Assembly (NCBI GenBank): GCA_020248915.1
Contig: JADCGP010000003.1
Span: 372,001 to 436,000 of the forward strand
From: Rubrivivax sp.
Lineage (GTDB): Bacteria; Pseudomonadota; Gammaproteobacteria; Burkholderiales; Burkholderiaceae_C
Direction of reading: 5' to 3'
DNA length: 64,000 nucleotides
This document shows, piece after piece, positions 49,001 through 56,224 of this stretch (position 1 is the first letter of the stretch; each line of letters opens with the position of its first letter). Position numbers and translations under genes: made by a program. The notes under the pieces are model-generated. The model saw only the letters and a list, made by a program, of their open reading frames with translations. It was not told the DNA's origin and searched no databases.

Positions 49001-49381
49001 GTGCTGATGGTCGAGGACAACCCGGTCAACATGATGATCGCGGTGGCGATGCTCGAGAACTGGGGCGTCGAGGTCACGCAGGCCGGGGACGGCGCGCAGG
49101 CCTGCCAGGCGGTCGACCGCGCGGTCGCCCAGGACCGGCCCTTCGACCTCGTGCTGATGGACGTGCAGATGCCGGTGATGAGCGGGCACGAGGCCGCGCG
49201 CGCGCTGCGGGCCGCGGGCCACCGGCTCCCGATCATCGCGCTGACCGCCGCGGCGCTGGTCACCGAGCGCGAAGAGGCGCTGGCCGCCGGCATGGACGAC
49301 TTCCTGACCAAGCCGATCGACGCCGAGCGGCTGCGCACCACGCTGCTGCGCTGGCGCGCCGCGCGCACGGCGACGGCCTGA
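46070..49381 (+). CDS. Hybrid sensor histidine kinase with four PAS domains and a receiver
   Basis: A 1103-residue kinase. About five hydrophobic segments fill residues 55-215. Four PAS domains begin near residues 224, 350, 477 and 600 (for example YRELFTRIPTPLVLHRNGRV and TSPDLISLTDLESGRYVMVN). HisKA has the phospho-acceptor His 743 in NTSHELRTPLNAMIG; the ATPase domain has NFLGNAIKFTEHG, DTGPGID and GGSGLGLSIC. The receiver's phospho-acceptor is Asp 1031 in LVLMDVQMPVMSG. No separate output regulator lies adjacent. ATGA overlap with pyrF implies co-translation. Ligand and output unknown. Confidence 0.92.
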   Translation: MSKPRRSSPRARAAEADEIDGPDLAAADAAESVLVAADWTGPPRSVATVMRPEVLREAARLFFVAAAAACAAAALLAWHGPRALTGGAPIALAWAVLALGAAAAVAMPERMRGLAMNALLALGSLVIAVAAWLGAGPAAPGLGAFGVLVCVACATSGVRVGIGLAAWQVALLLALHLGAWPAGRLVPDDAVLRLGAHLLSVAVGLAAGAVVARVLSRYLRLASEREQRFRSLLSLAADAYWEIDDRHRVVAGIYQRGPAGAVGPDRELGRVPWEHPRFGCEPDVLDRLQADLEARVPFRDVPVRWNAADGRTRHFVVSGEPRFDPRGLFLGYWGVARDVTEDAAARAALASTETRYRELFTRIPTPLVLHRNGRVLDANPAATALFGFTDAERIVGFDLLSTYEGGDSRERARRRMEQLSGQPAGTALPVTDFRLVVGGRRISVRATGVTVDAQGGQALLSIFIDDTVRLAAEQKVRRSEALLSHLVATSPDLISLTDLESGRYVMVNHEFERVSGWSRDEAIGRTSVELGVWHSPDERDEFITRLRETGQVANLSTRFRSKDGRGFLLLVSAARFTMDGRDYVVINARDITENERSRLEREAILAGASVGIAVTRAQRFVLANPHFEQVLRWPPGRLVGQSGRVVWESDEVYAEIGARVGPRLSRGEPVELEHTMRRHDGTTMLGLLRAHAIDPSRPADGGTVWILEDITERRAAERALALARDEAEAANRAKSAFLANTSHELRTPLNAMIGLAHLARGAELDEAVRERYLAQVEDSAQALSAIISDILDLSKIEAGKLQLERTAFDLGALLEATRAGYATLASARGLVLEARIDPGARGGALGDPLRLRQVLGNFLGNAIKFTEHGQVWLRVVREDDDVRLEIEDTGPGIDAATQARLFKPFVQADQSTTRRYGGSGLGLSICRELALLMGGEVGVRSEPGRGSCFWARLPLPRAELPEPPPLPVPAQTLSGARVLMVEDNPVNMMIAVAMLENWGVEVTQAGDGAQACQAVDRAVAQDRPFDLVLMDVQMPVMSGHEAARALRAAGHRLPIIALTAAALVTEREEALAAGMDDFLTKPIDAERLRTTLLRWRAARTATA

Positions 49382-49395
49382 GAGAGCGAAACCCG

Positions 49396-49683
49396 TTGGC
49401 CGACGTCCCGGTCGTCCGTCACAACGAGCCGGCGCAGCGCTTCGAGGCCGACGTCGACGGCCGCCTGGCGCTGGCGACCTACCGGCGCGACGGCGACGTG
49501 CTGCTGATGACGCACACCGAGGTGCCGCCTGCCGCACAGGGCCGCGGCATCGCGGCGGCGCTGGTGGCTGCCGCGCTGCAGTGGGCCCGCGCCGAGGGCC
49601 TGAGGGTGCGACCGCTGTGCAGCTACGTGGCCGCCTACATGCGGCGCCACCCCGACACGCAGGACCTGCTGGCCGGCCGCTGA
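49396..49683 (+). CDS. Small GNAT-like N-acetyltransferase (YjdJ type)
   Basis: A 95-residue single-domain protein of the short GNAT family. It has RLALATYRRDGDVLLMTHTEVPPAAQGRGIA with the acetyl-CoA loop QGRGIAAALV, then GLRVRPLCSYVAAYMRRHPD, the typical ending with Cys. It begins with TTG at 49396, a few bases after the kinase stop, behind AGAGAGCGAA. Members often have a conserved Cys and uncertain substrates. Confidence 0.85.
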   Translation: MADVPVVRHNEPAQRFEADVDGRLALATYRRDGDVLLMTHTEVPPAAQGRGIAAALVAAALQWARAEGLRVRPLCSYVAAYMRRHPDTQDLLAGR

Positions 49684-49715
49684 CCGCCGCTGACCGCCCG
49701 TGATGGCCGCCGCGG

Positions 49716-50420
49716 CTACACGCTGCGCGTGATCCCGCCGTCGATGCGGATGTTCTGGCCGGTGATGTAGCTCGAGCGCTCCGAGGCCAGGAAGGCGATC
49801 AGCTCGGCCACCTCGTCGGCCCGGCCGTAGCGGCCCATCGGGATGCGCGCCCGGCGCTCCTCCTTCTCGGGCAGGCTGTCGATGAAGCCGGGCAGCACGT
49901 TGTTCATGCGCACCCCGTGCGGCGCGTTGTCGTCGGCGTAGAGCTTGGTGAAGGCCGCGAGTCCGGCGCGGAACACGCCCGAGGTCGGGAACGCGGCCTC
50001 GGGCTCGAACAGCGCGTAGGTGCTGACGTTGACGATGGCCCCCGACCTCTGCGCGCGCATCGCCGGCGTCACCAGGCGCGCGATCTTCACCACGTTGAGG
50101 AGGTAGTACTCCATGCCCAGGTGCCAGTCGGCGTCGGTGATGTCGAGCAGCGGTCCCTTCGGCCCGTGGCCGGCGCTGTTGACAACCGCGTCGATGCGGC
50201 CCCAGCGCGCGAGCGCGGCATCGACGAGGCGCTGCAGGTCGGCCGCCTCGCGGTTGCTGCCGGTGATCCCGAGGCCGCCGAGCTCGCGTGCCAGCGCCTC
50301 GCCCTTGCCGCTGGAGGACAGGATCGCGACCTGCCAGCCGTCGGCGGCGAGCCTGCGGGCGGCGGCGGCGCCGATGCCGCTGCCGGCGGCGGTGAGCAGG
50401 GCGACACGGGGGGTGGTCAT
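49716..50420 (-). CDS. Short-chain dehydrogenase/reductase-like protein lacking the YxxxK motif
   Basis: A 234-residue Rossmann protein with the dinucleotide loop TAAGSGIGAAAARRLA, NSAGHGP in place of NNAG, and the C-terminal YITGQNIRIDGGITRSV. At the catalytic site the usual Tyr-x-x-x-Lys is replaced: PTSGVFRAGLAAFTK aligns Ser and Arg at those positions. It may be a binding or regulatory protein, or use a different mechanism. It follows the LD-carboxypeptidase gene after 16 bases and is convergent with the GNAT gene. Confidence 0.85.
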   Translation of the reverse strand: MTTPRVALLTAAGSGIGAAAARRLAADGWQVAILSSSGKGEALARELGGLGITGSNREAADLQRLVDAALARWGRIDAVVNSAGHGPKGPLLDITDADWHLGMEYYLLNVVKIARLVTPAMRAQRSGAIVNVSTYALFEPEAAFPTSGVFRAGLAAFTKLYADDNAPHGVRMNNVLPGFIDSLPEKEERRARIPMGRYGRADEVAELIAFLASERSSYITGQNIRIDGGITRSV

Positions 50421-50436
50421 CGGGGGATCCTTCGCT

Positions 50437-51405
50437 TCAGAGTACGGCCGGCTCGAGCAGGGTCAGCGTGCCCGCGCCGGCGTCGAGCTCGGCCGGCAGG
50501 CCGACCGGCAGCGTCCACTTCTTCGCGATGTGGCCGAACGAGGCGCCGGCCAGCACGGGCACGCCCAGCGGCAGCAGCCAGTCGTCGAACACCTCGTCCA
50601 GCGTCAGCGAGCCGTAGCTGCCCTCGCTCGGGCCGCAGTTCGTGAAGCCGCCGAGCACGATGCCGGCCACGCGGTCGAGCGCGCCCGACAGCGCCAGCGT
50701 GCTGAACATGCGGTCGACGCGGTAGACGTACTCGTTGACGTCCTCCAGGAACAGGATCGCGCCCTCGGTGCCCGGGAAGTAGGGCGTCCCCGCCAGCGAG
50801 GTCAGCACCGCCAGGTTGCCGCCCACCAGCGGGCCGCGCGCCCGACCGGCCGCCACCGTGCGGGGTCGCCCGGCGCGGGGCACGAGCAGGTCGCCCGCCT
50901 CGCGCGGGTTGGCCAGCACCGGCGCGGCCCCCTCCATCGCGACGGCGCGGAACTGCTCGACGCTGAAGGCGTTCCACTCGCTCACGCCGAGCGGCGCGTG
51001 GAAGGTGACGAGGCCGGTCTTGCGGTGCAGCGCGTTGATCAGCGCGGTCAGGTCGCTGAAGCCGCCGACGAACTTGGGGTTGCGCGCGACCAGCTCCCAG
51101 TCCAGCCGCGGCAGCACGCGGTTGCCGCCCGAGCCGCCGGTCAGCGCGAGCAGGCCGTGAACGCCCGGGTCGGCGAACATCGCGTGCAGGTCGGCGACGC
51201 GCTCCTCGGCGCTGCCGGCGTGCATGCCGCGGCGCGCGCGCAAGTTCGGCGCCTCGCGCACCTGGAAGCCGAGTGCAGCGAGCGTCTCGCTCGCGACCTC
51301 GTAAGGCGCGCGCTCGTAGACCGCGCCCGACGGGTTGACGAGGGCGATCGTGTCGCCAGGGCGCAGGCGCCGGGGCTTCAGCAGGGGGAGGCGGTCTGTG
51401 GGCAT
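50437..51405 (-). CDS. LD-carboxypeptidase, peptidase family S66
   Basis: A 322-residue cytoplasmic serine peptidase that removes terminal D-Ala from murein tetrapeptides (LdcA type), or acts like MccF. The nucleophile Ser is in LTGGSGGNRVLP; the Glu and His of the triad are in ILFLEDVNEYVYRVDRM and ASFGHIAKKWTLPVG. It has the usual N-terminal LRPGDTIALVNPSGA. It lies 13 bases after the dipeptidase gene, so the two should be co-expressed for peptidoglycan peptide recycling. Confidence 0.9.
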   Translation of the reverse strand: MPTDRLPLLKPRRLRPGDTIALVNPSGAVYERAPYEVASETLAALGFQVREAPNLRARRGMHAGSAEERVADLHAMFADPGVHGLLALTGGSGGNRVLPRLDWELVARNPKFVGGFSDLTALINALHRKTGLVTFHAPLGVSEWNAFSVEQFRAVAMEGAAPVLANPREAGDLLVPRAGRPRTVAAGRARGPLVGGNLAVLTSLAGTPYFPGTEGAILFLEDVNEYVYRVDRMFSTLALSGALDRVAGIVLGGFTNCGPSEGSYGSLTLDEVFDDWLLPLGVPVLAGASFGHIAKKWTLPVGLPAELDAGAGTLTLLEPAVL

Positions 51406-51418
51406 GGCCGGGGTGTCC

Positions 51419-52054
51419 TCAGAGCACGCGCGGCAGGCGCGTGCGCGCGTGGGTGCGGTCGCCGTGGTCGAAGTGCCACCACTCGTTGCCGATGCCGGCG
51501 AAGCCGCCGGCGGCCATCGCCTCGCGCAGCGTGCGGCGGGCGTCGACCTGCTCGGCGCGCAGCACGCCCAGGGCCAGGTGGCGGGGCTCGAGCTCGGGGT
51601 GCGACAGCGGCGTCATCGCGTCGAAGGCGCTGCCCATGTCGAGCTCGCGTCCGCTGGCGTCCTGCAGCGTCGCGTCGACCGCCAGGCCCCAGCTGTGGAT
51701 CGAGCCGCGCTCGGGGTGCGCGAAGTACTGCTCCAGGCCGCCGCCGGCGAACTCGTCCCAGATCGCCTGCTGCACCCGCTGCGGCCGCAGCGCGTCGAGC
51801 ACGACGAGGCGCCAGCCCGGCCGCGCCCGGGCCAGCTGAGCCGCCGCCGCGCGCAGACCGTCGGCCGCCTCGCGCCGCAGCCAGGCGCAGTCAATGCCCC
51901 GGTACAGCACGCGGCCGGTGAAGTTGCCTTCGTGCGCGTAGCGCAGGTCGACCGCGATGCCGTCGATGGCGCGCAGGGGCTGGAAGTCGGGGTGCGAGGC
52001 GATGTCCTCGACACGGATCGGGGCGGGGACGGGCAACATCGGGCGCCAGAGCAT
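51419..52054 (-). CDS. ddpX: D-alanyl-D-alanine dipeptidase (M15D, VanX/DdpX type)
   Basis: A 211-residue zinc dipeptidase hydrolysing D-Ala-D-Ala. The zinc and catalytic motifs are SIHSWGLAVDATL (S-x-H-x(6)-D) and EWWHFDHG (E-x-x-H), with VLDALRPQRVQQAIWDEF typical of the group. No signal peptide, so cytoplasmic. ATG 52054 and ATG 52039 are both possible starts, neither with a clear ribosome-binding site. It leads a three-gene minus-strand run with LD-carboxypeptidase and the SDR gene. No VanR/S-type regulator lies adjacent, so recycling rather than glycopeptide resistance is likely. Confidence 0.88.
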   Translation of the reverse strand: MLWRPMLPVPAPIRVEDIASHPDFQPLRAIDGIAVDLRYAHEGNFTGRVLYRGIDCAWLRREAADGLRAAAAQLARARPGWRLVVLDALRPQRVQQAIWDEFAGGGLEQYFAHPERGSIHSWGLAVDATLQDASGRELDMGSAFDAMTPLSHPELEPRHLALGVLRAEQVDARRTLREAMAAGGFAGIGNEWWHFDHGDRTHARTRLPRVL

Positions 52055-52230
52055 AGCCGCCGTGCGCCAGCGGCCCGTCCGGGTCGCCCGGCGCTCGCCC
52101 TTCGGCCTGCCCGGTTGCTCCCATGCAGGCCTCGCGACCGTCCGGCCGCATCGCCGGGCCGCAGCGCGCGGCTCCGTGCATCCTCCCGATCGTCGATGCG
52201 CAGGCGCGGCGCCGGCGGCAGGCTCCCGCG

Positions 52231-52635
52231 ATGTCCCCCGCCACCGATGCCCACGCGGATGGCCCGCTTCCCGCGGAGTGGGCGATCGCGACGGCCGATG
52301 CGCTGGAGACCCCGCTGCTGCTGATCGACGGCTCCGGGGGCCTGATCCACGCCAACGCCGCTGCCCGGCGCTGGCTCGACGCAGCATCCTCACCGCTGCG
52401 CCTGGACGCCGACCGACGGCTCCAGGTGCGGCGCGAGGCGGATGCTCGCGGCTGGCACGGTGCCCTGGCGCGCGCGTCCGCCATCGCTGCGGCATCCGCG
52501 ACCGCGGGCGGCCCCGCGCCCGAGGCCCTGCCGGGCTGGCGCCTGCAGCCGCTGCCGCTGCCCGCACAGCCGGGCGTGGAGGCGCCTTCCCCGGTCGCGG
52601 CGCTGCTGCTGCGGCCTGCGCGCGAAGGTGAATAG
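52231..52635 (+). CDS. PAS-like single-domain protein, resembles the next gene
   Basis: A 134-residue protein with one PAS-like region (about 25-110: ALETPLLLIDGSGGLIHANA, AARRWLDAASSPLRLDADRRL). It lacks any helix-turn-helix. Its pattern aligns with the PAS part of the LuxR-type protein encoded 106 bases downstream: xLLLxxxGxIxxxN, AARxL, PLxRL, and a PLPxxP-like edge. It is probably a duplicated or eroded copy without a DNA-binding domain. ATG 52231 was chosen; the upstream frame is Arg-rich and unlikely. Confidence 0.6.
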   Translation: MSPATDAHADGPLPAEWAIATADALETPLLLIDGSGGLIHANAAARRWLDAASSPLRLDADRRLQVRREADARGWHGALARASAIAAASATAGGPAPEALPGWRLQPLPLPAQPGVEAPSPVAALLLRPAREGE

Positions 52636-52640
52636 TCACC
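52627..52640 (+). promoter_or_regulatory. Dyad GGTGA-ATAG-TCACC before the LuxR-type gene
   Basis: Perfect 5-bp arms with a 4-base spacer, overlapping the stop codon of the PAS gene and 102 bases before the LuxR-type ATG. It may be an operator; the evidence is the symmetry only. Confidence 0.3.
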
Positions 52641-52741
52641 AATCCGGCCGCGTCGATTCACCGCCGGGAGGGTGGCGCGCTCCGTAGTGTTCGGGTCGTG
52701 GAGAAGACCTTCGAGCCACGGACCCCCCGGAGCCTGCGACC

Positions 52742-53578
52742 ATGATCGAACACCACCCGAGCCTGCGCCCGCAACGACTTCCGGCCATGCCGGGCTGGCT
52801 GCCACCGGCCCTGCCGCGCGCGGGCCGGTCTGGCGGCGTACCCGCTGCCGGCATTGCATCCGAGACGGGCGCGCCCGCCGGTCCGGCGCCCCGAGCGCCC
52901 TCCGTTGCCGCGGCCGTTGCAGCGACGGCCGCCCCGGCTGCGGCGGGGCCTGCCGGGACCGACGTCGGGCGCTTCCTAGCGCACATGCTCGACGAGATCG
53001 ACTACGGCCTGCTGCTGGTCAGCGCGGAGGGCCAGATCCTGTACCTGAACCACATGGCGGCGCGGGAGCTCGGCGGCGATCACCCGCTGCAGCGCCTGGG
53101 CAACTCGCTGCGCGCCGCGCGTCCGCAGGACGTCGGACCGCTGCACGACGCGCTGGAGGCGGCGCGGCGCGGCCTGCGCCGGCTGGTGGCGCTGGGCGCC
53201 GAGAGCCAGCGCGTGGGCGTCTCCGTCGTGCCGCTGCCGGCGGGCACCGCGGCCGCCGGTGGCGTCGTGCTGCTGGTGCTGGGCAAGCGCGAGGTCTCGG
53301 GCCAGCTGGCCGTCGAGGGCTACTCGCGCAGCGTCGGGCTGACGATGGCCGAGACGCGCGTGCTGGCGCAGCTGTGCGCCGGCGTGCAGCCGCAGGACAT
53401 CGCGCGGCGCCACCAGGTCAAGATCTCCACGATCCGCGCCCAGATCGGCAGCATCCGCGTCAAGACCGGTGCCTCCAGCATCCGCGAGCTGGTGCGCCAG
53501 GTCGCCGTGCTGCCGCCGCTGGTCGGGGCGCTGCGCGCCGGCGCCTGGGCCGCTGAGCCGGCGGTCGCGCGCGCCTGA
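52742..53578 (+). CDS. PAS-LuxR-type transcriptional regulator
   Basis: A 278-residue regulator. Residues 1-75 are Ala/Pro-rich and probably disordered. A PAS domain follows (about 80-185: LDEIDYGLLLVSAEGQILYL). The C-terminal LuxR-type helix-turn-helix spans about 200-260, with LTMAETRVLAQLCAGVQPQD and HQVKISTIRAQIGSIRVKTG. No receiver domain, so it likely senses a ligand through PAS. It precedes the Crp-type gene by 74 bases on the same strand. Confidence 0.87.
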   Translation: MIEHHPSLRPQRLPAMPGWLPPALPRAGRSGGVPAAGIASETGAPAGPAPRAPSVAAAVAATAAPAAAGPAGTDVGRFLAHMLDEIDYGLLLVSAEGQILYLNHMAARELGGDHPLQRLGNSLRAARPQDVGPLHDALEAARRGLRRLVALGAESQRVGVSVVPLPAGTAAAGGVVLLVLGKREVSGQLAVEGYSRSVGLTMAETRVLAQLCAGVQPQDIARRHQVKISTIRAQIGSIRVKTGASSIRELVRQVAVLPPLVGALRAGAWAAEPAVARA

Positions 53579-53652
53579 CCCGCCCGCGCGGCCCGGGCCG
53601 GCGACGGCCCTAACATCGCGGCGTCCCGCCCGCGCGGCGCGGGCGCCCCGCG

Positions 53653-54294
53653 ATGCCCGAGCCCGAAGACCTGATCGAATCCGCGCCGATGTCGCCGTCG
53701 CTGCGCGAGCTCGCGCGCCGCGGCGTGGCCCGCCGCCTGCGCAAGGGCACGCTGCTGATCGCCGAGGGCGACGCCGGCGACGCGCTGTACATCGTGCTGT
53801 CGGGCCAGCTGCGCGCGTACTCTGCGGGCGGCGACGGGCGTGAGGTCACCTACGGCGAGTACGGACCCGGCGAGTATGTCGGCGAGATGAGCCTGGACGG
53901 CGGCCCGCGTGCCGCCGACGTCGAGGCGGTCTCGCCGTCGGTCGTCGTCGTGGTCACGCGCCGCACCCTCGAGGAGCACCTGCGCCGCGACCCGGCCTTC
54001 GCCTTCGAGCTGCTCGCGAAGGTGATCCGCCGCGCCCGCCAGGCCACGCTGACGCTCAAGCAGATCGCGCTCAACGACGTGTATGGGCGGCTGAAGCTGC
54101 TGCTCGAGGAGGCGGCGCCGGCCGAGGGTGGCCGCGCGCTCGACGCGGCGCCGTCGCACCTGGAGATGGCGCGCCGGCTGGGCTGCTCGCGCGAGATGGT
54201 CAGCCGCGTGCTGAAGGACCTGGAGCGCGGCGGCTACGTCGAGGTCGGCCGCCGCCGCCTGGTGCTGCTCAAGCCGCTGCCGGCGAAGTGGTAG
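53653..54294 (+). CDS. Crp/Fnr-family transcriptional regulator
   Basis: A 213-residue regulator with an N-terminal cyclic-nucleotide-binding beta roll (about 25-125: KGTLLIAEGDAGDALYIVLS, GPGEYVGEMSLDGGPRAADV) and a C-terminal winged helix (about 150-210: HLEMARRLGCSREMVSRVLK). FVGE/RAA-type residues around VGEMSLDGGPRAADVEA resemble the cAMP phosphate-binding cassette. No Fnr cysteine cluster. A TAACAT hexamer lies at 53611-53616. It is convergent with, and overlaps by 26 bases, the subtilase gene whose operon encodes a nucleotidyl cyclase. Confidence 0.92.
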   Translation: MPEPEDLIESAPMSPSLRELARRGVARRLRKGTLLIAEGDAGDALYIVLSGQLRAYSAGGDGREVTYGEYGPGEYVGEMSLDGGPRAADVEAVSPSVVVVVTRRTLEEHLRRDPAFAFELLAKVIRRARQATLTLKQIALNDVYGRLKLLLEEAAPAEGGRALDAAPSHLEMARRLGCSREMVSRVLKDLERGGYVEVGRRRLVLLKPLPAKW

Positions 54295-56224
54295 CGGGGC
54301 GGCCCGGCCGCGCTGCCCGGCGCGGCGATGCAGCGCGTGTGGGGGCGGCGGATGCCGAGGCCCATGCCGAGGCCGCTCGTCCGTCCAGCAACGGCGCGCC
54401 GTCGCTGCCGCGCGGCAGAGCGGCCAGGTGCTGCTGCAGCGCCTCGGCCAGCGAACGGCGGGGGCCGACGGCGACCCGGCCGTCCAGCAGCCTGCGCGCC
54501 AGCTCGCGCGCCGCGCTCGGCGCCGCCACGCTGGTGCCGCCCATCCGGTGCACGCTGCCCGACAGCACGCCCGCCGCGGCGAGGCCGCCGACGCCGGCGT
54601 TGTCGTCGGCCGGCGACAGCGCGTCGAGCGGTCGGCCGCCCGGCGGCGGCCGAGAGCTGTAGCGCGCCGGCCGCCCGTCGAGACCTGCAGCGCCGATCAC
54701 CAGCGTGTTGCGGCCGCTGGCCAGGTTGCTGACCGAGCCGAGTTCGCTGACCCGGGCGTCGCCCGCTGCCCATTCGAACCACGATTGCACCGGCGTGCCG
54801 CCCGTCCATATCGGCTCGTCGCGCTGCACCCAGGCGGCCACGGGGACGTCCCGTCTCGACTCGACCGTGATGCGCCACAGCCCGTGCCGCGCGGCCGAGC
54901 GTGCGCCCGCGCACGGAGCCACCGCCACGAGCACCAGGGCGCCGCGACCGACCGCGCCGGCGGGCCGCGCCAGCAACGCCGCGACCGGCGTGCCGTCGGA
55001 CCCGTGGATCAGGGCCTCGCCCGCGGCGGCGGACGCGCCGGAGGGCAGCTCGATCCGGCAGTGGCGCCCGTCGGGCGTGTCCAGCCGCACGGTCGTGCCC
55101 GGCGCTGCGGCCCCGGTGTCGAACCACAGCTCGGTGAAGCTGTCGGTGGGGTCGTCAGGACGCAGGCGCCAGCCGAGCACGACCGCCCGGCCGCGCCGTG
55201 CCGTGCCGCGCACGTGCCAGCGCTCCAGTGCGGCGTTGCCGGCGGCCACCGTCACGGCCATCGCGCGGTCGGCGTCGAGGAAGGCGTCGATCGCCTGCTC
55301 GGTGAGCGAGCTGCCATCGTGCGGCCCGGCGAGTGCACCCAGGCTGACGTTGACCAGCACCGGCACGCCGGCGCCGGCGCGCAGCCGGATGTAGCGCAGC
55401 GCGTCGAGCAGGTAGGCGCCGCCGGAGGCGCCGGTGGTGTCGCGCGGGCCGGGCGCGGGCACGTCGACGAACACCAGCGGCAGCTCGCCCGCCGCGTCGG
55501 CGGGCGCGGGGCCGCCGCCCGGCGAGCGCGCCACCGGGCGGCGGCCGGCCATCACGTCGAGCACGTGGGTGCCGTGCGCCGTGTCGCGCAGCCGCCCGCC
55601 CTCGTCGAGCAGCAGGTCCAGCTCGCGGTACAGCACGGCCTCGTCGGCGCCGGCGGCGACCCGCGCGAGCAGCGCGTCGATCGCGGCCCGGTCGAGCTCG
55701 CGCCCGTAGCCCAGGCCGGTCGGAGTGACCCAGGGCTCGCGCGCGGCGGCGCGGCCCTGCTCCCATACGCCGAGCAGCCGCGTGCGGCGGGCATCGGCGC
55801 TGCGGAACGCGCGCTGCAGCAGCGCGCAGCCGCGGTCGACGACGGCCAGCACGAGCGGCGCGTCGGCCGGGCCGGCGGTGGCGGCGGCGCCCGCGGCCGG
55901 GGCGCTCGCGTCCGGTAGCTGCGGCAGGCCGAACTCGACCCGCCGTGCCGCGGCCGCGATTTGCGTCGCCTGCCGCGCGGGCACGCGGGCGGTGAAGAGC
56001 AGGCCGCCCGCGCCATCGCTCCAGGGCGGCGAGGCGCAGTTGCCGAGGTTGCGATGCAGCGCCTCGTCGCCCTGCACCAGCAGGGGCACCCAGCCGTTGC
56101 CGCCGGCGCCGGCATGACCGGTCCAGCGGCCGAGTTCGGACCAGCGCAGGTAGGGGTCGAAGGCCGCCGCGGCCGGCGCGGCCGCCGGCATGGCTGCCGG
56201 CGTTGCTGCCGCTGGCGCGCTCAC
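54269..56224 (-). CDS. S8 subtilisin-family serine peptidase, third gene of a cyclase/PAP2/subtilase set
   Basis: A 651-residue peptidase with no obvious signal peptide; the N-terminus is Ala/Pro-rich. The triad is in subtilase order: Asp near residue 127 (VLAVVDRGCAL), His near 215 (DTAHGTHVLDVMAG) and Ser near 563 (MGGTSVAAPSAARELA). The oxyanion Asn is in VAAGNAA. About 200 residues between the Asn and Ser regions form a probable inserted beta domain. The GTG at 56224 overlaps the PAP2 stop (GTGA), so the two are coupled. The end overlaps the Crp gene in a convergent manner. Substrate unknown. Confidence 0.85.
   Translation of the reverse strand: MSAPAAATPAAMPAAAPAAAAFDPYLRWSELGRWTGHAGAGGNGWVPLLVQGDEALHRNLGNCASPPWSDGAGGLLFTARVPARQATQIAAAARRVEFGLPQLPDASAPAAGAAATAGPADAPLVLAVVDRGCALLQRAFRSADARRTRLLGVWEQGRAAAREPWVTPTGLGYGRELDRAAIDALLARVAAGADEAVLYRELDLLLDEGGRLRDTAHGTHVLDVMAGRRPVARSPGGGPAPADAAGELPLVFVDVPAPGPRDTTGASGGAYLLDALRYIRLRAGAGVPVLVNVSLGALAGPHDGSSLTEQAIDAFLDADRAMAVTVAAGNAALERWHVRGTARRGRAVVLGWRLRPDDPTDSFTELWFDTGAAAPGTTVRLDTPDGRHCRIELPSGASAAAGEALIHGSDGTPVAALLARPAGAVGRGALVLVAVAPCAGARSAARHGLWRITVESRRDVPVAAWVQRDEPIWTGGTPVQSWFEWAAGDARVSELGSVSNLASGRNTLVIGAAGLDGRPARYSSRPPPGGRPLDALSPADDNAGVGGLAAAGVLSGSVHRMGGTSVAAPSAARELARRLLDGRVAVGPRRSLAEALQQHLAALPRGSDGAPLLDGRAASAWASASAAPTRAASPRRAARPGRPATTSPAAA

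Noticed and set aside
45830..49537. Long minus-strand open frame opposite the hybrid kinase
   Set aside because: Antisense shadow of a well-supported kinase gene, with no motif of its own.
51419..52054. VanX-type glycopeptide resistance gene
   Set aside because: No VanH/VanA ligase or VanR/S regulators are adjacent; the partner is an LD-carboxypeptidase, which fits murein peptide recycling.
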